In this document: positions 8,459-18,116 of the stretch, in pieces
How positions within the stretch are numbered: position 1 is the first letter of the stretch
Layout of the letters: each line of letters opens with the position of its first letter
Source: CAJPQU01 sp052170475
GTDB lineage: Bacteria > Bacillota > Negativicutes > Selenomonadales > Selenomonadaceae
Assembly (NCBI GenBank): GCA_052170475.1
Contig: JBQNAL010000001.1
Coordinates: forward strand, 179,689 to 243,688
Direction of reading: 5' to 3'
Length of the DNA: 64,000 nucleotides
Translations under genes and position numbers: made by a program
The notes under the pieces: model-generated
Seen by the model: only the letters and a program-made list of their open reading frames with translations
The model's database searches: none
What the model was told of the DNA's origin: nothing

Positions 8459-8470
8459 TTGACATGAACG

Positions 8471-8507
8471 AAAAACCTTGCCACGGAGACGTAGCAGGGT
8501 TTTTTTG
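8471..8507 (+). terminator. Flagellin terminator
   Basis: An AACCTTGC/GCAGGGTT stem (one G-T pair) is followed by a run of seven T, just past the flagellin stop. Confidence 0.75.
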
Positions 8508-8567
8508 TGGGAAGCATCCAATGCGGTTGGGGATCGTCGTCCCCTGCTTCTTTAGGCCTATATGCCC

Positions 8568-8597
8568 TTGAAAAGGGATGAATAGACAAGGTATAAT
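8568..8597 (+). promoter_or_regulatory. Promoter of the tpsA-like gene
   Basis: TTGAAA (8568-8573) and TATAAT (8592-8597) with 18 bases between, 50 bases before the giant exoprotein start. Confidence 0.65.
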
Positions 8598-8646
8598 TAA
8601 AACATAAACATGGAGCAGTGTTGTCATAAATTGGGGTGAGGGAAAG

Positions 8647-11600
8647 ATGAATCGTTCGTCGGATAAAACATGGTTGACGCGGCAGGTGGCCATCGCTTTG
8701 ATGGCAGGGGCGGTGAGCATTGTCCCGCAGGTGACCTATGGGATGCCGCAGGGGCTTGAGGGCGCTTCGGTCGCTGTCAATGAGGCGACCAAGACCATGA
8801 CAGTCGCCGGGACGGAGACGAATAATGTCGTCGGCTGGCAGGATTTTTCTATCCAGCAGGACGAGACGGTTCATTTTGTTGGCGCGGGGAAAAATTATCT
8901 CAACCTCGTCAAGGGGCAAGGGTCGTCCTTCATTGACGGGACGCTGAAGAGTGACGGGGGCAACGTCTACCTTGTCAATCCGAATGGAGTCATCTTCGGT
9001 GCGGGGGCGAAAGTGGATGTGGGCGCGGGGACGTTTGCCGCTTCTACGCAGGCGCTCGATACCATCGATCAAGCGGCGTTTGGCGTTAACGGGACATGCG
9101 TCTTGTCTGCCGCAGGGACGACGATGGATGTCGTGAACCTCATCGATCCGACAAAGGGCTACATCAAGGCGAACCATGTGGAGATGGCCGGGCGGAATAT
9201 CCGCTTTATGAATACGGATAGCATTCAGACGACGGGGGCGACGGTCAATCTTCACTCCAATACGGACGCAGCGGTGGTCAATGCCGGGAACGGCTACGTC
9301 CACGTCGGCTATGATGCGGCGGTCGGCGATTCCTACACGGCGCCTGTTGACAACACAAAATCACCGATAACGCTGAATTGGCAGGTCAATGGTGCAAAGG
9401 CGACAGAGGCGAACGCCTATATGCTCGTCAAGAATGCGGCGCAGCTCCAGCATATGAAGGATAACACGGACGGCAATTATATGCTGGGGGGCAATGTCAC
9501 CTTGACGGGAACTTTCACCCCTATTCCCACGTTTTCCGGTAATTTTGATGGGAATTTTTTTACGATTTACGATTTGAATGTTAACGCAACGTCAGGGGAT
9601 GCAGGCCTGTTTGCTAAAGTAGACGGCGGCACAGGCGTCAGTCGCATTGAGAATGTGCTCTTTGGGAAAAAGGTCAGTGGCACGAATATTTCTGCAAGCA
9701 CATATGACTATGCTGGAGTCGTGGCAGGGGTGGCGAATAACGCGCTCTTTCAAAATATTGGCATCAAGGAAGGCGGCCAAGTGGCGGACGATGCTTCCGA
9801 TGAATGGATGAGTGGCGGTATTGTGGGGAGTGCGGATGATGTCATTATTCGTAGTTCCTATAATGAGCATACGTGTCGCGGTGGCGGTATCGTTGGTACG
9901 GTTACAAGCAAGACAAAAATTTACGATGTGTATAATACGGGAAAGGTGCAATATGGGATTATCGGGAGCGACCGACAAGGCGCTATCATCGAGCGTGTGT
10001 ATTCGACGCAGGCGGATAAAAATAAGATGTGGGCAGATTGGGCAGGGTATGCTACAAAAAGTTCTGCGTGGGATAAAATAGCCGGTAATCTTACAAACGG
10101 ATATTTTTATTTTTCAGATACGCCTGTCACGAATGCGGAAATAGGACTTGGGTCTCCGTACAAGCGATATGATACGTTTATTCATGGAACAAAATTGCAA
10201 AATATGCCTAATGAATCGCTTACCCCTTGGGGCGCAGCGCATATCAGTGCCGACGGCGGGGCGCGGACGACGTGGCGGATTCACAGCGATGTGAGTGGGC
10301 AGCCGAATTTGCCTACGCTGACGGCGTTTTACCGCGGCATTGTGGCGGTGAAGTATCACTATACCATGGGGGAGAGCGCCAACCCGACGGCGCAGAGTGG
10401 GAACAACTGGGAACAAGGGTACAATCCGAAGGCGGTTTACAATAAACAGGACATCAAGTTAGACCAGATTCAGTACAGCTATGAGGACACAGCTTCCCCC
10501 ATCAAGACCATCGACGATAAGCCGGTGGTCGGTGGTGCGATGGATACGGGAAAACACGATGTGAATTACAGTGGGGATCATGTGTCCACCTATACCCTTT
10601 TCCGCTCCGACGAGTACGACGTCGCGGGGGGCAACTTCACCATCGAGCAGCGCGAGGTCATCGGCACGGCAGATGGTGAAATGGAGGTCGCGAAGGAATA
10701 TGATGGGACTGCGAAGGTCAACTACGCAGGCAAGCTGACGATTCCCGCCACGGGCGATTCCGGGGTGATCACCGGGGATGAGGTGAATATCACTGGGTCG
10801 ATCACCGGCACATATTATAAATCGAAGGAGCTTTATGAGGCGGCGGGCGGTGACGCGACTAAGCTAAAAGCGGCGGAAAGTGCGGATGCGGGGACGAATA
10901 AGTATGCCGTCGTCAATTTTAATTCGGTGGCGCTGTCGAATAAAAATTATAAGCTCAACGTCAGCAGCGGCCCTCAGACATCGACGAAGGGCAAAATCAC
11001 GCCGAAAAAAATTACCATCACCAATCCGATGACGGGCCCGACGAAGGTCTATGACGGCACGACGAATTTGCCTACGGGATGGGATTCCACGTTACGCTAT
11101 GAGGAAAGTGCTGTCATCGCGGATGACGCGGGGAAAGTGACTCTTTCGCACAGCGGGTCAGCGCCCTCCTATGCCAGCGCGAATGCGGGAACACAGGACT
11201 TCACCTATTCCGGCATCCGCTTGGCGGGGGATAAGGCGTACAATTATCAGTTGGTGGACGGCAAGGGCAATGTTGTTTATTATCAAGGTTCGTCTGCTTC
11301 GCCAACGACGCTGACGGATTTCACGCAGAAAACGGACGGCAAGTATACGATTCAAGGCACGATCACGCCGCGCGCCATCGATCCAAAGAAATTTCAGGAT
11401 TTATTGGCCGATGGGACGCTGAAAGACGCCAATAAAGTCTACGACGGCAGTGCTGCGTATACGGCCAATGACGGCATGACAGGGAAGGTCATGGCGAACG
11501 TGGACGGCGTGGATAAGGGCGTCATTGCGGCGGATCAGGGTAGGCTCCGCTTTACGGTCAATCATGCCAAGTTTAACCGTGCGGATGCTACCGCTAACAC

Positions 11601-14600
11601 CGGGGCGACGGAGGTCACCTATAACGTCAATATCAGCGCTGACGACCCAGCGCTGCTCAAGAACTACACCCTGAACGGCAGCACGCTGGATACGTATACG
11701 ACAGCGACGGAGGTCGGCGGGAGGGGAAGGATCACGCAGCGAACGCTCGCTATCGGGATGAAGAAGGCGACGGGCGTCGATAAAGAATACGACGGCGACG
11801 CGACGGTAAAGGGAACCGCCGCCAATGGGTATTTGACCTTTGGCGGGGCGAATGGCTATGTGGGCTATGCGGATGGATCGCAGTCGATTGTCGGCGGAGA
11901 CGACGCGACCTTTAAGGTGGAGGCGGCGTATCAGGCGACGAACGGGGAAAATGCTGCGGATGTCAACCGAGGCGCGAATCGCGCTGTTTTGGACAAAGAC
12001 GTCAAGTATACCGTCAAATTGGAAGGGACGAAGGCGGGGAACTACATTGTCCAAGCCGGCGGCGCGGGGACAGGCCAACAGGCGACGCTTTCCGCCAAAG
12101 GGAAGATCACGCCTGTGGCCTTGACGCTGACGGCGGGCAATACGATTCAAAAGACCTACGATGGGACGACGGATGCCTATAAGGACGGCGCTTGGGTGGG
12201 GACAGTGACCCAAAGCGATCCGGGCTGGACGCTGAAAAAGAAGAGCGATGGGGCGGTTGTCTCTGGGCTTACGGTTTCGTGGTCACGGGCTGACTATAAC
12301 AACGAGAATGTCAAGCACGCGAATCAAGTCACTTTTTCCGGCGTTCATGTGGATAGTGTCAACTATGATGTGGTGGGCGCAGACGGCAATGCGGCGAGTT
12401 TAGCGTCCGTTGCGGTCACGGGAAAGATCAACCCGAAGGCGATTGCGCTGAATGATGTGAAGGAGCATTTAGCGGAAAAAGGATACCGTAAAGAATACGA
12501 CGGCAAAAAGGCGATCGACGCCAGTGTCGTCAATGATGAAAACCTTGTTTCCTTTACCTTGAGCGGTTTGGTGGAGAAGGATAAGGGCAAGGTGAAGGTG
12601 AAGGCCACCGGGGCGGACTTTGATAACAAGAATGCCGGAACCGGCAAGACGGTTACGTATCATCTCATCGCGTCCGTGGCGGATGGCGTGGATCCAGACT
12701 TCGCGGACAATTATACCTTCGGGGGGACGCCTCTTGGCACTGCGTTTGATAAGGTCTTGGCAGGGAAAGGGACGATTGATAAGCGCACGCTCAAGGCGAC
12801 GGTCAATGGGACGGAGCGCAAGGTCTACGATGGCACGGAGGCCGTCAATGCCCGTCAAGCGACCTTTGGCTGGGCGGCGGATGGCAATCGTATCATCCAA
12901 TCGGAAGGCGCGGCGACCTTGGATGACGTCGCCATCGACGACAGCGCCGTCGTCGGTACCTATGACGGTAAGAATGCGGGAACGAACCACACCGTAAACT
13001 ATACCGGCCTGAAACTCAAAGGGACAGAGGCGGGCAATTATCGGCTTGAGAAAACTGAATTTACGGGCGCGGCAGGGAGCGTCATCGAGAGGCGCGGCGT
13101 CAAAGTAGCCTTTAAGGCAGGGACAAATCCTGACACGACGAAACCTTATGATAGCGGCATTGATAAGGTTTACGATGGCGATAAAGCGCTTAAGGGAAGA
13201 TGGGGCAATCTTGCCTATAATTTAGAATTGCAGCAGGATAGCGCCAACCCGGGGACGACAGGGATCGTCGGGGGGGATATGGTCGCCTTCAGTGCGTCGC
13301 GCGCTGCGTATCAGGATGAGAACGTCGCGTGGGACGACATCGCGAATAGCCCGAAGGAGATGGACGTTTACTATTCCGGGTTTTCAACGAAAAATCAAAA
13401 TTATTATATCATCAACGAAAATGACACCCTCACGGGCAAAGGCACGATTAAGCCGAAGCAGATCGGCGCGGACGATGTAAAGGCGCAGGGGACGATCCGA
13501 AAGGTCTACGACACGACGAAGGATTTCGCGCCGAGTGGGTCTATCCCGGGAACGGTCAATGGCAAAATCATGGTGAACGGCGAGGAGACCACCGACACGA
13601 ATCGTCTGGTGGGCTTTGATGCGGCGCAAGCGGAGCTTTATAAGAACCTGAAAGTAAAGGTCAAGAAGATCACCTATCAGGACGCCAATGTGGTCAATAA
13701 TAACGGCATGGGAAAGGTGGACGTCGAGGTCGAGGTCACCGGCACGGGAGGCGCGGCGACTTCGCATAATTATGCCTTTACGGGCGGCGGCACGGTCACG
13801 AAGACCTTCAACATCGGGACGATCACTCCGGCGAATGTGACGGTATCCTTTGCCAAGGTGACGAAGGAATACGACGGGAATACGAACGTGCCACCGTCCC
13901 TCGTTGCGCCCACGGTTACGGGGCAGTTAGGCTCGGACAGTGTGAGCTTAGCCGGGGGCTATCGGGCGGCGTTTGAAAGCGAAAAGGTCAAGGGGAAACA
14001 GGGCGATGGGCAAAACCATGTCAATTACAGCGGTTTGGCCTTAACTAACGCCAATTATCAATTAGTTGACGCAGAGGGCACAGTCATCACGGCGACCACC
14101 GGCGCGGGGGAGATTAAACCGCGCAAGCTCACCGACGCCGATGTCAATACCGCATTCCAGATCGCCGATGCCACGAAGGTGTACGACGGGACGGCGAAGG
14201 TGAAGTACGGGGACAGCGATTCCCTGACGGATGAGAACGGCGTTCGTAAGTATGTGACGAATCAGGGCGCTTTCCAGAAGGACGACGGGCAGGGACTGGG
14301 CAATCAGAAGATTGAAATCGGCTACACGATCACGTCGGCTGCGTATCAGGCGGATACATCGCCCGACCGCCCCGCCAGCTATGCGGGTGCAGGCGATAAG
14401 ACGGTGAAGTATGCCTTCAAGTTAGATACGGAGAATTTTGACCTTAGCGCGCTCACGGGCGTTGCGGCGGATGGCACCTTCAGCAAGACGACGACGACGA
14501 ATACGATCACGAAAAAGACGGTAACGGCGTCCCTCAATCCGAGGAATTTTGATAAGACCTATAATGGCAATGATCGCGTTTCGCAGGATGTCACGCATCA

Positions 14601-17600
14601 GATTCGGTTAGAAGGCCTGACGGGCAACGACGGCGTAGGTCTTGATACGGATAAGATCAACGCCCATTACCAGAGCAAAAATGTGGCGGTGGACACGAGC
14701 GGGAAGGCCAAGGCGCAGGACATTTATTATACGGCCGCGCTTAAGGGAGAAGCGGCGGTCAATTATGACCTCCAAGGCGGCGATGCGAACCTCGATGGGA
14801 CGCGCAAACTGACGGGACAAGGGATCATCAAGAAGGCGGCTCTGACGGCGACCATTGGGTATACGGAAAAGACGTATGATGGAACCGCGGATGTACCCGT
14901 CGGCAACATGCCGGAAATCACGTTGAGCGGTTTTGTGGGGAGCGAGGGCTTCCAATACGATGCGGCCACGGGGAAGGTGACCGGCAAGTTTAAGAGTGCC
15001 GATGTGAACCGGGCGAAGTCCGGGGATTCGGTGGGTTATCAAGGCGTAACCTATACGGGATTAAATCAAGCGCTGCGCGACGGGCAGATTAAAGATAAGA
15101 CCAGCACGGATGTCTTGGGCAGCAATTACGAGGTGACGACGGTCAAGGCGGTGAATGGGAAGCAGGGGACGGTGGATACCATCGCGGATACCCTGTATTT
15201 CGCGGAAGCGGCGGAAAATGGAAAAATCAAACCGCTCGCGATCACCAACGCGGCGGTGTCGTGGGACGCAGCCCCTATCGTCAAGAGGTATGATGGGAAC
15301 AAGGCGGTCAAAGACGCGGACCGGTATTTGAAGCTGAAAGCGACCGACGGCTCAAACAATCTGATCAAGGTCGGCGGGCAAGAGATCGCGATCGCCTATG
15401 AACTGGCGTCCGCCGTCTATGACAACAAGAACGCCGGGACGGGGAAGGCCGTCACCTACAAGGTGAAGTCCCTCAATGCTGAGCTGAACAAGAATTATGA
15501 TTTAGCGGCGGATTTAGTAGATACCATCAATGGGAAGTTGGAGACGGCGGGGAAGACGGGGATAATCAATCGCAAACTGCTTACCGTGGCAGCGTCGGGG
15601 AGCGGGATTGAAAAGACGTATGACGGCACCAATGCTGTATCGGGCGATGCCGCAGTCAAGGCTGAGGGGATGCTTGCAGGCGATGACGTTCACGTTACCG
15701 CAAGTCTGAACTATACGTCTACATACGCGAACGTGGATCCCGATGGGAAGAATGTTCTGTCGGGCAAGACGATAGCCGGTTATGTAGCCGGGAATGCCGT
15801 ACTCAGTGGAACGGAATCCAATAACTATACGTTAGACGCTGCGGCGGAGGATTCGAGCAACCCAAACGTCACGACGAAGACGTTCGCGATTGACGGCAAG
15901 ATACGCCAGCGCGTGGTGTATGTGGACTTTAAGGCTGGACAAGGAACGGAAGCGACGAATAACAAAACCTACGACGGAACTAAGGGGCTGGGGCATACAG
16001 CGCTCAATGATGTGGAGATGCAAGGCCGAGACGACGCGGCTAAGACGGGCGTGATTGCGGGCGATGTCGGGGATGTACAGCTTACCGGCGCGAGGGGGCA
16101 GTATGCGGATCAGAACGTCGCCCGTGAGGCTGACGGCACGGTGACGACGAAGGAGGTCTACTATGACAACTTCAACCTGACCGGCAGCAAGGCGGGAAAT
16201 TACGCCGTGCAGACCGCGCCCGGAAATCAAAAGGGCGATGACAAGAAGACGCTGGTGGGGCGTGGGATCATCAAGCCTAAGACGATCCATGCGGCGCTCC
16301 AACATGATACGGGGATTGACAAGGTATACGACGGCACGTCGGCGGTCACGGATGGGGCGCATTTGAAGAGCAATCTCAAGATACAGACGGGCGATTTAGT
16401 GGGCAGCGATACGGTAGACAGTATCGGACTTGATGTGGAGCGTGCCGTTTACCGGGAGAATGCGGACGCCACCGGCGCCGAGGTCAAGGATGCTGGGAAG
16501 GACGGCGGCGCAAATGACGTATTGGGGGTCGATTATGTCCTGAAGTGGACGGGCGCAAAGGGCAATTATGAACTGGCCTCCTTCAGTTTGAAAGGCAAAG
16601 GGAAAATTACCCGGCGGACGCTGACCTACGCGGGCGGTGTTCCTGCGACGACGAAGGTGTATGACGGGACGAATGCCGTGAAAGAAGCGGATGCAGCGAA
16701 GGCCTTTGCCAACGCCTTTAACGACACGGTATACAAAGCGGATTATGCGGCGAACCCGAATATCGCTGTGACGACGGCGCGGTATACGGATGGCGTGAAC
16801 GCTTCGGTGGACAATCAAACCGCAGCGTCGGCCCCTCATACCGTGGACTATACGATTACGCTGAAGGAGACGAATGCGTACGGGACGTCGAACTTTGCAC
16901 TCGCCGGGGCGACGGATGCAAAGAAACTGCAGGAAACGAAGACGGGTACGGGTACCATCACCCGCCGGACGCTCCACATGGACGTGCCGGCGGTGGTGGA
17001 AGCGAATGGTACGGCAGCCGAGCCTGTGCCGACGCTGCGGCCGGCTGCGGGGGATACGGGGATCGTGGCGCCCGATGCGCCGCCGACTGTCGCTATTGTA
17101 TGGAGTGGCGGCAAGACGTGGGCGGCGATTCGAAATACCCCGGGGGTCTATGCCTATCAGTGGGTGGCGAGCGATGGCAGCAAGGCGGGGCTTTACGGGC
17201 TGAATTATATGTTTGCGCCCGGTACGATGACCGTGAAAGCGCCGTCGGTGGTTCCGAACCCGCCGCCGGTTTCTCCGAATCCACCGCCGGTGGTACCGAA
17301 TATACCGCCGATTTTACCCGACGGGAAACATATCCTGCCCGATGGGGGGCAGGTGCTGCCTGACGGGAGGCAGGTACTGCCGGACGGCACGTTATATCGC
17401 GTGGAAGAAGGGCTTTTGGGCGATATAGGGTTCAAGCCTGACCATCTTTCCTATCAACGGTCGTCGCGGGATTGGGACGCGAGCCATTTCTATCGGATGT
17501 CGGGCATCGAGCTTCGTCACGAGAAGAGCGGGATCAATTTGTCCCGGGTTCCCCTGTATGGAGAGGGGAGCCGCATCGGCGTCCCTGTGGCGGCGCAGGA

Positions 17601-17958
17601 GAGGCATACGGATGTATCGCGTGGATTATCGGATCTCTCTGCGTATGGGGAGACAGAGCCTTCCTTTTCTGCGCCGACGGAAGTGGTGCGGGAGGCGGCT
17701 GCAGCGATTGAAGTGCGCGGCGCGGGGGTCAATCATCGAGGCGGCGCCGCTGCGGATGAGGCCGCGCCGATGGGGCTTTTGGCGTCGCTGGTAGGTTCGC
17801 CGGTGGTCAGCGACGTGCCGGCGGCTTTGGGGATTCGGATCCATGCGCAGGAGGAGGACGTGGACGAGGAGACGCTCATGGCGGCGGAGCCGGATCGTGA
17901 CCTTCGGATCGGCATCGAGACGATGGGCGGCGCGGTGAATATGATGGCGATGCGCTAA
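8647..17958 (+). CDS. Giant two-partner secretion exoprotein (filamentous hemagglutinin-type, YDG repeats)
   Basis: A 3103-residue TpsA protein. A signal peptide (about residues 1-33, ending VTYG) leads into a TPS/hemagglutination-activity domain (to about residue 190) with the hallmark NPNGVIFG. Residues about 274-470 resemble GLUG-type beta-helix repeats. From about 680 to 2790 run some 18 copies of a 100-130 residue unit marked by (K/E)xYDGT, the YDG domain found in large adhesins. Then come a proline-rich linker (about 2868-2888), four LPDGxxx heptads (2890-2917) and a C-terminal 186-residue region. It is most likely a surface fibre or adhesin, exported by the TpsB encoded 158 bases downstream. 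Ligand unknown. GAGGG precedes the ATG. Confidence 0.9.
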   Translation: MNRSSDKTWLTRQVAIALMAGAVSIVPQVTYGMPQGLEGASVAVNEATKTMTVAGTETNNVVGWQDFSIQQDETVHFVGAGKNYLNLVKGQGSSFIDGTLKSDGGNVYLVNPNGVIFGAGAKVDVGAGTFAASTQALDTIDQAAFGVNGTCVLSAAGTTMDVVNLIDPTKGYIKANHVEMAGRNIRFMNTDSIQTTGATVNLHSNTDAAVVNAGNGYVHVGYDAAVGDSYTAPVDNTKSPITLNWQVNGAKATEANAYMLVKNAAQLQHMKDNTDGNYMLGGNVTLTGTFTPIPTFSGNFDGNFFTIYDLNVNATSGDAGLFAKVDGGTGVSRIENVLFGKKVSGTNISASTYDYAGVVAGVANNALFQNIGIKEGGQVADDASDEWMSGGIVGSADDVIIRSSYNEHTCRGGGIVGTVTSKTKIYDVYNTGKVQYGIIGSDRQGAIIERVYSTQADKNKMWADWAGYATKSSAWDKIAGNLTNGYFYFSDTPVTNAEIGLGSPYKRYDTFIHGTKLQNMPNESLTPWGAAHISADGGARTTWRIHSDVSGQPNLPTLTAFYRGIVAVKYHYTMGESANPTAQSGNNWEQGYNPKAVYNKQDIKLDQIQYSYEDTASPIKTIDDKPVVGGAMDTGKHDVNYSGDHVSTYTLFRSDEYDVAGGNFTIEQREVIGTADGEMEVAKEYDGTAKVNYAGKLTIPATGDSGVITGDEVNITGSITGTYYKSKELYEAAGGDATKLKAAESADAGTNKYAVVNFNSVALSNKNYKLNVSSGPQTSTKGKITPKKITITNPMTGPTKVYDGTTNLPTGWDSTLRYEESAVIADDAGKVTLSHSGSAPSYASANAGTQDFTYSGIRLAGDKAYNYQLVDGKGNVVYYQGSSASPTTLTDFTQKTDGKYTIQGTITPRAIDPKKFQDLLADGTLKDANKVYDGSAAYTANDGMTGKVMANVDGVDKGVIAADQGRLRFTVNHAKFNRADATANTGATEVTYNVNISADDPALLKNYTLNGSTLDTYTTATEVGGRGRITQRTLAIGMKKATGVDKEYDGDATVKGTAANGYLTFGGANGYVGYADGSQSIVGGDDATFKVEAAYQATNGENAADVNRGANRAVLDKDVKYTVKLEGTKAGNYIVQAGGAGTGQQATLSAKGKITPVALTLTAGNTIQKTYDGTTDAYKDGAWVGTVTQSDPGWTLKKKSDGAVVSGLTVSWSRADYNNENVKHANQVTFSGVHVDSVNYDVVGADGNAASLASVAVTGKINPKAIALNDVKEHLAEKGYRKEYDGKKAIDASVVNDENLVSFTLSGLVEKDKGKVKVKATGADFDNKNAGTGKTVTYHLIASVADGVDPDFADNYTFGGTPLGTAFDKVLAGKGTIDKRTLKATVNGTERKVYDGTEAVNARQATFGWAADGNRIIQSEGAATLDDVAIDDSAVVGTYDGKNAGTNHTVNYTGLKLKGTEAGNYRLEKTEFTGAAGSVIERRGVKVAFKAGTNPDTTKPYDSGIDKVYDGDKALKGRWGNLAYNLELQQDSANPGTTGIVGGDMVAFSASRAAYQDENVAWDDIANSPKEMDVYYSGFSTKNQNYYIINENDTLTGKGTIKPKQIGADDVKAQGTIRKVYDTTKDFAPSGSIPGTVNGKIMVNGEETTDTNRLVGFDAAQAELYKNLKVKVKKITYQDANVVNNNGMGKVDVEVEVTGTGGAATSHNYAFTGGGTVTKTFNIGTITPANVTVSFAKVTKEYDGNTNVPPSLVAPTVTGQLGSDSVSLAGGYRAAFESEKVKGKQGDGQNHVNYSGLALTNANYQLVDAEGTVITATTGAGEIKPRKLTDADVNTAFQIADATKVYDGTAKVKYGDSDSLTDENGVRKYVTNQGAFQKDDGQGLGNQKIEIGYTITSAAYQADTSPDRPASYAGAGDKTVKYAFKLDTENFDLSALTGVAADGTFSKTTTTNTITKKTVTASLNPRNFDKTYNGNDRVSQDVTHQIRLEGLTGNDGVGLDTDKINAHYQSKNVAVDTSGKAKAQDIYYTAALKGEAAVNYDLQGGDANLDGTRKLTGQGIIKKAALTATIGYTEKTYDGTADVPVGNMPEITLSGFVGSEGFQYDAATGKVTGKFKSADVNRAKSGDSVGYQGVTYTGLNQALRDGQIKDKTSTDVLGSNYEVTTVKAVNGKQGTVDTIADTLYFAEAAENGKIKPLAITNAAVSWDAAPIVKRYDGNKAVKDADRYLKLKATDGSNNLIKVGGQEIAIAYELASAVYDNKNAGTGKAVTYKVKSLNAELNKNYDLAADLVDTINGKLETAGKTGIINRKLLTVAASGSGIEKTYDGTNAVSGDAAVKAEGMLAGDDVHVTASLNYTSTYANVDPDGKNVLSGKTIAGYVAGNAVLSGTESNNYTLDAAAEDSSNPNVTTKTFAIDGKIRQRVVYVDFKAGQGTEATNNKTYDGTKGLGHTALNDVEMQGRDDAAKTGVIAGDVGDVQLTGARGQYADQNVAREADGTVTTKEVYYDNFNLTGSKAGNYAVQTAPGNQKGDDKKTLVGRGIIKPKTIHAALQHDTGIDKVYDGTSAVTDGAHLKSNLKIQTGDLVGSDTVDSIGLDVERAVYRENADATGAEVKDAGKDGGANDVLGVDYVLKWTGAKGNYELASFSLKGKGKITRRTLTYAGGVPATTKVYDGTNAVKEADAAKAFANAFNDTVYKADYAANPNIAVTTARYTDGVNASVDNQTAASAPHTVDYTITLKETNAYGTSNFALAGATDAKKLQETKTGTGTITRRTLHMDVPAVVEANGTAAEPVPTLRPAAGDTGIVAPDAPPTVAIVWSGGKTWAAIRNTPGVYAYQWVASDGSKAGLYGLNYMFAPGTMTVKAPSVVPNPPPVSPNPPPVVPNIPPILPDGKHILPDGGQVLPDGRQVLPDGTLYRVEEGLLGDIGFKPDHLSYQRSSRDWDASHFYRMSGIELRHEKSGINLSRVPLYGEGSRIGVPVAAQERHTDVSRGLSDLSAYGETEPSFSAPTEVVREAAAAIEVRGAGVNHRGGAAADEAAPMGLLASLVGSPVVSDVPAALGIRIHAQEEDVDEETLMAAEPDRDLRIGIETMGGAVNMMAMR
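10690..16970 (+). repeat. About 18 tandem YDG-type protein repeats
   Basis: The coding DNA repeats at domain level every 310-420 bases. The (K/E/T/R)xYDG(T/N/D) motif codons occur near 10699, 11048, 11438, 11789, 12160, 12497, 12823, 13171, 13504 (YDT variant), 13867, 14180, 14560 (YNG variant), 14874, 15289, 15619, 15969, 16325 and 16660. Most copies contain a later NAGT or NKNYxL strand and end with a GxGxIxxR/K link to the next. The DNA itself is diverged, so this is old duplication rather than recent tandem copying. Confidence 0.85.
17314..17397 (+). repeat. Four-copy LPDG heptad repeat
   Basis: Four 21-base units encode LPDGKHI, LPDGGQV, LPDGRQV and LPDGTLY after the proline-rich linker of the giant exoprotein. 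Confidence 0.85.
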
Positions 17959-18116
17959 GCACGGCTGACTGGGATGGTCGGCAGAAGTTTGACAAAAATC
18001 GGCGCTGCGCGAGGAAGCTTTTGGGCGGCTGCTGTGGAGAAGAGAAAGTCAAGCGGACGCAACGAGACACATAGGTGATCGAGTGCGTTACATGGAGAGC
18101 GAGGAGCGAAGAGGCG

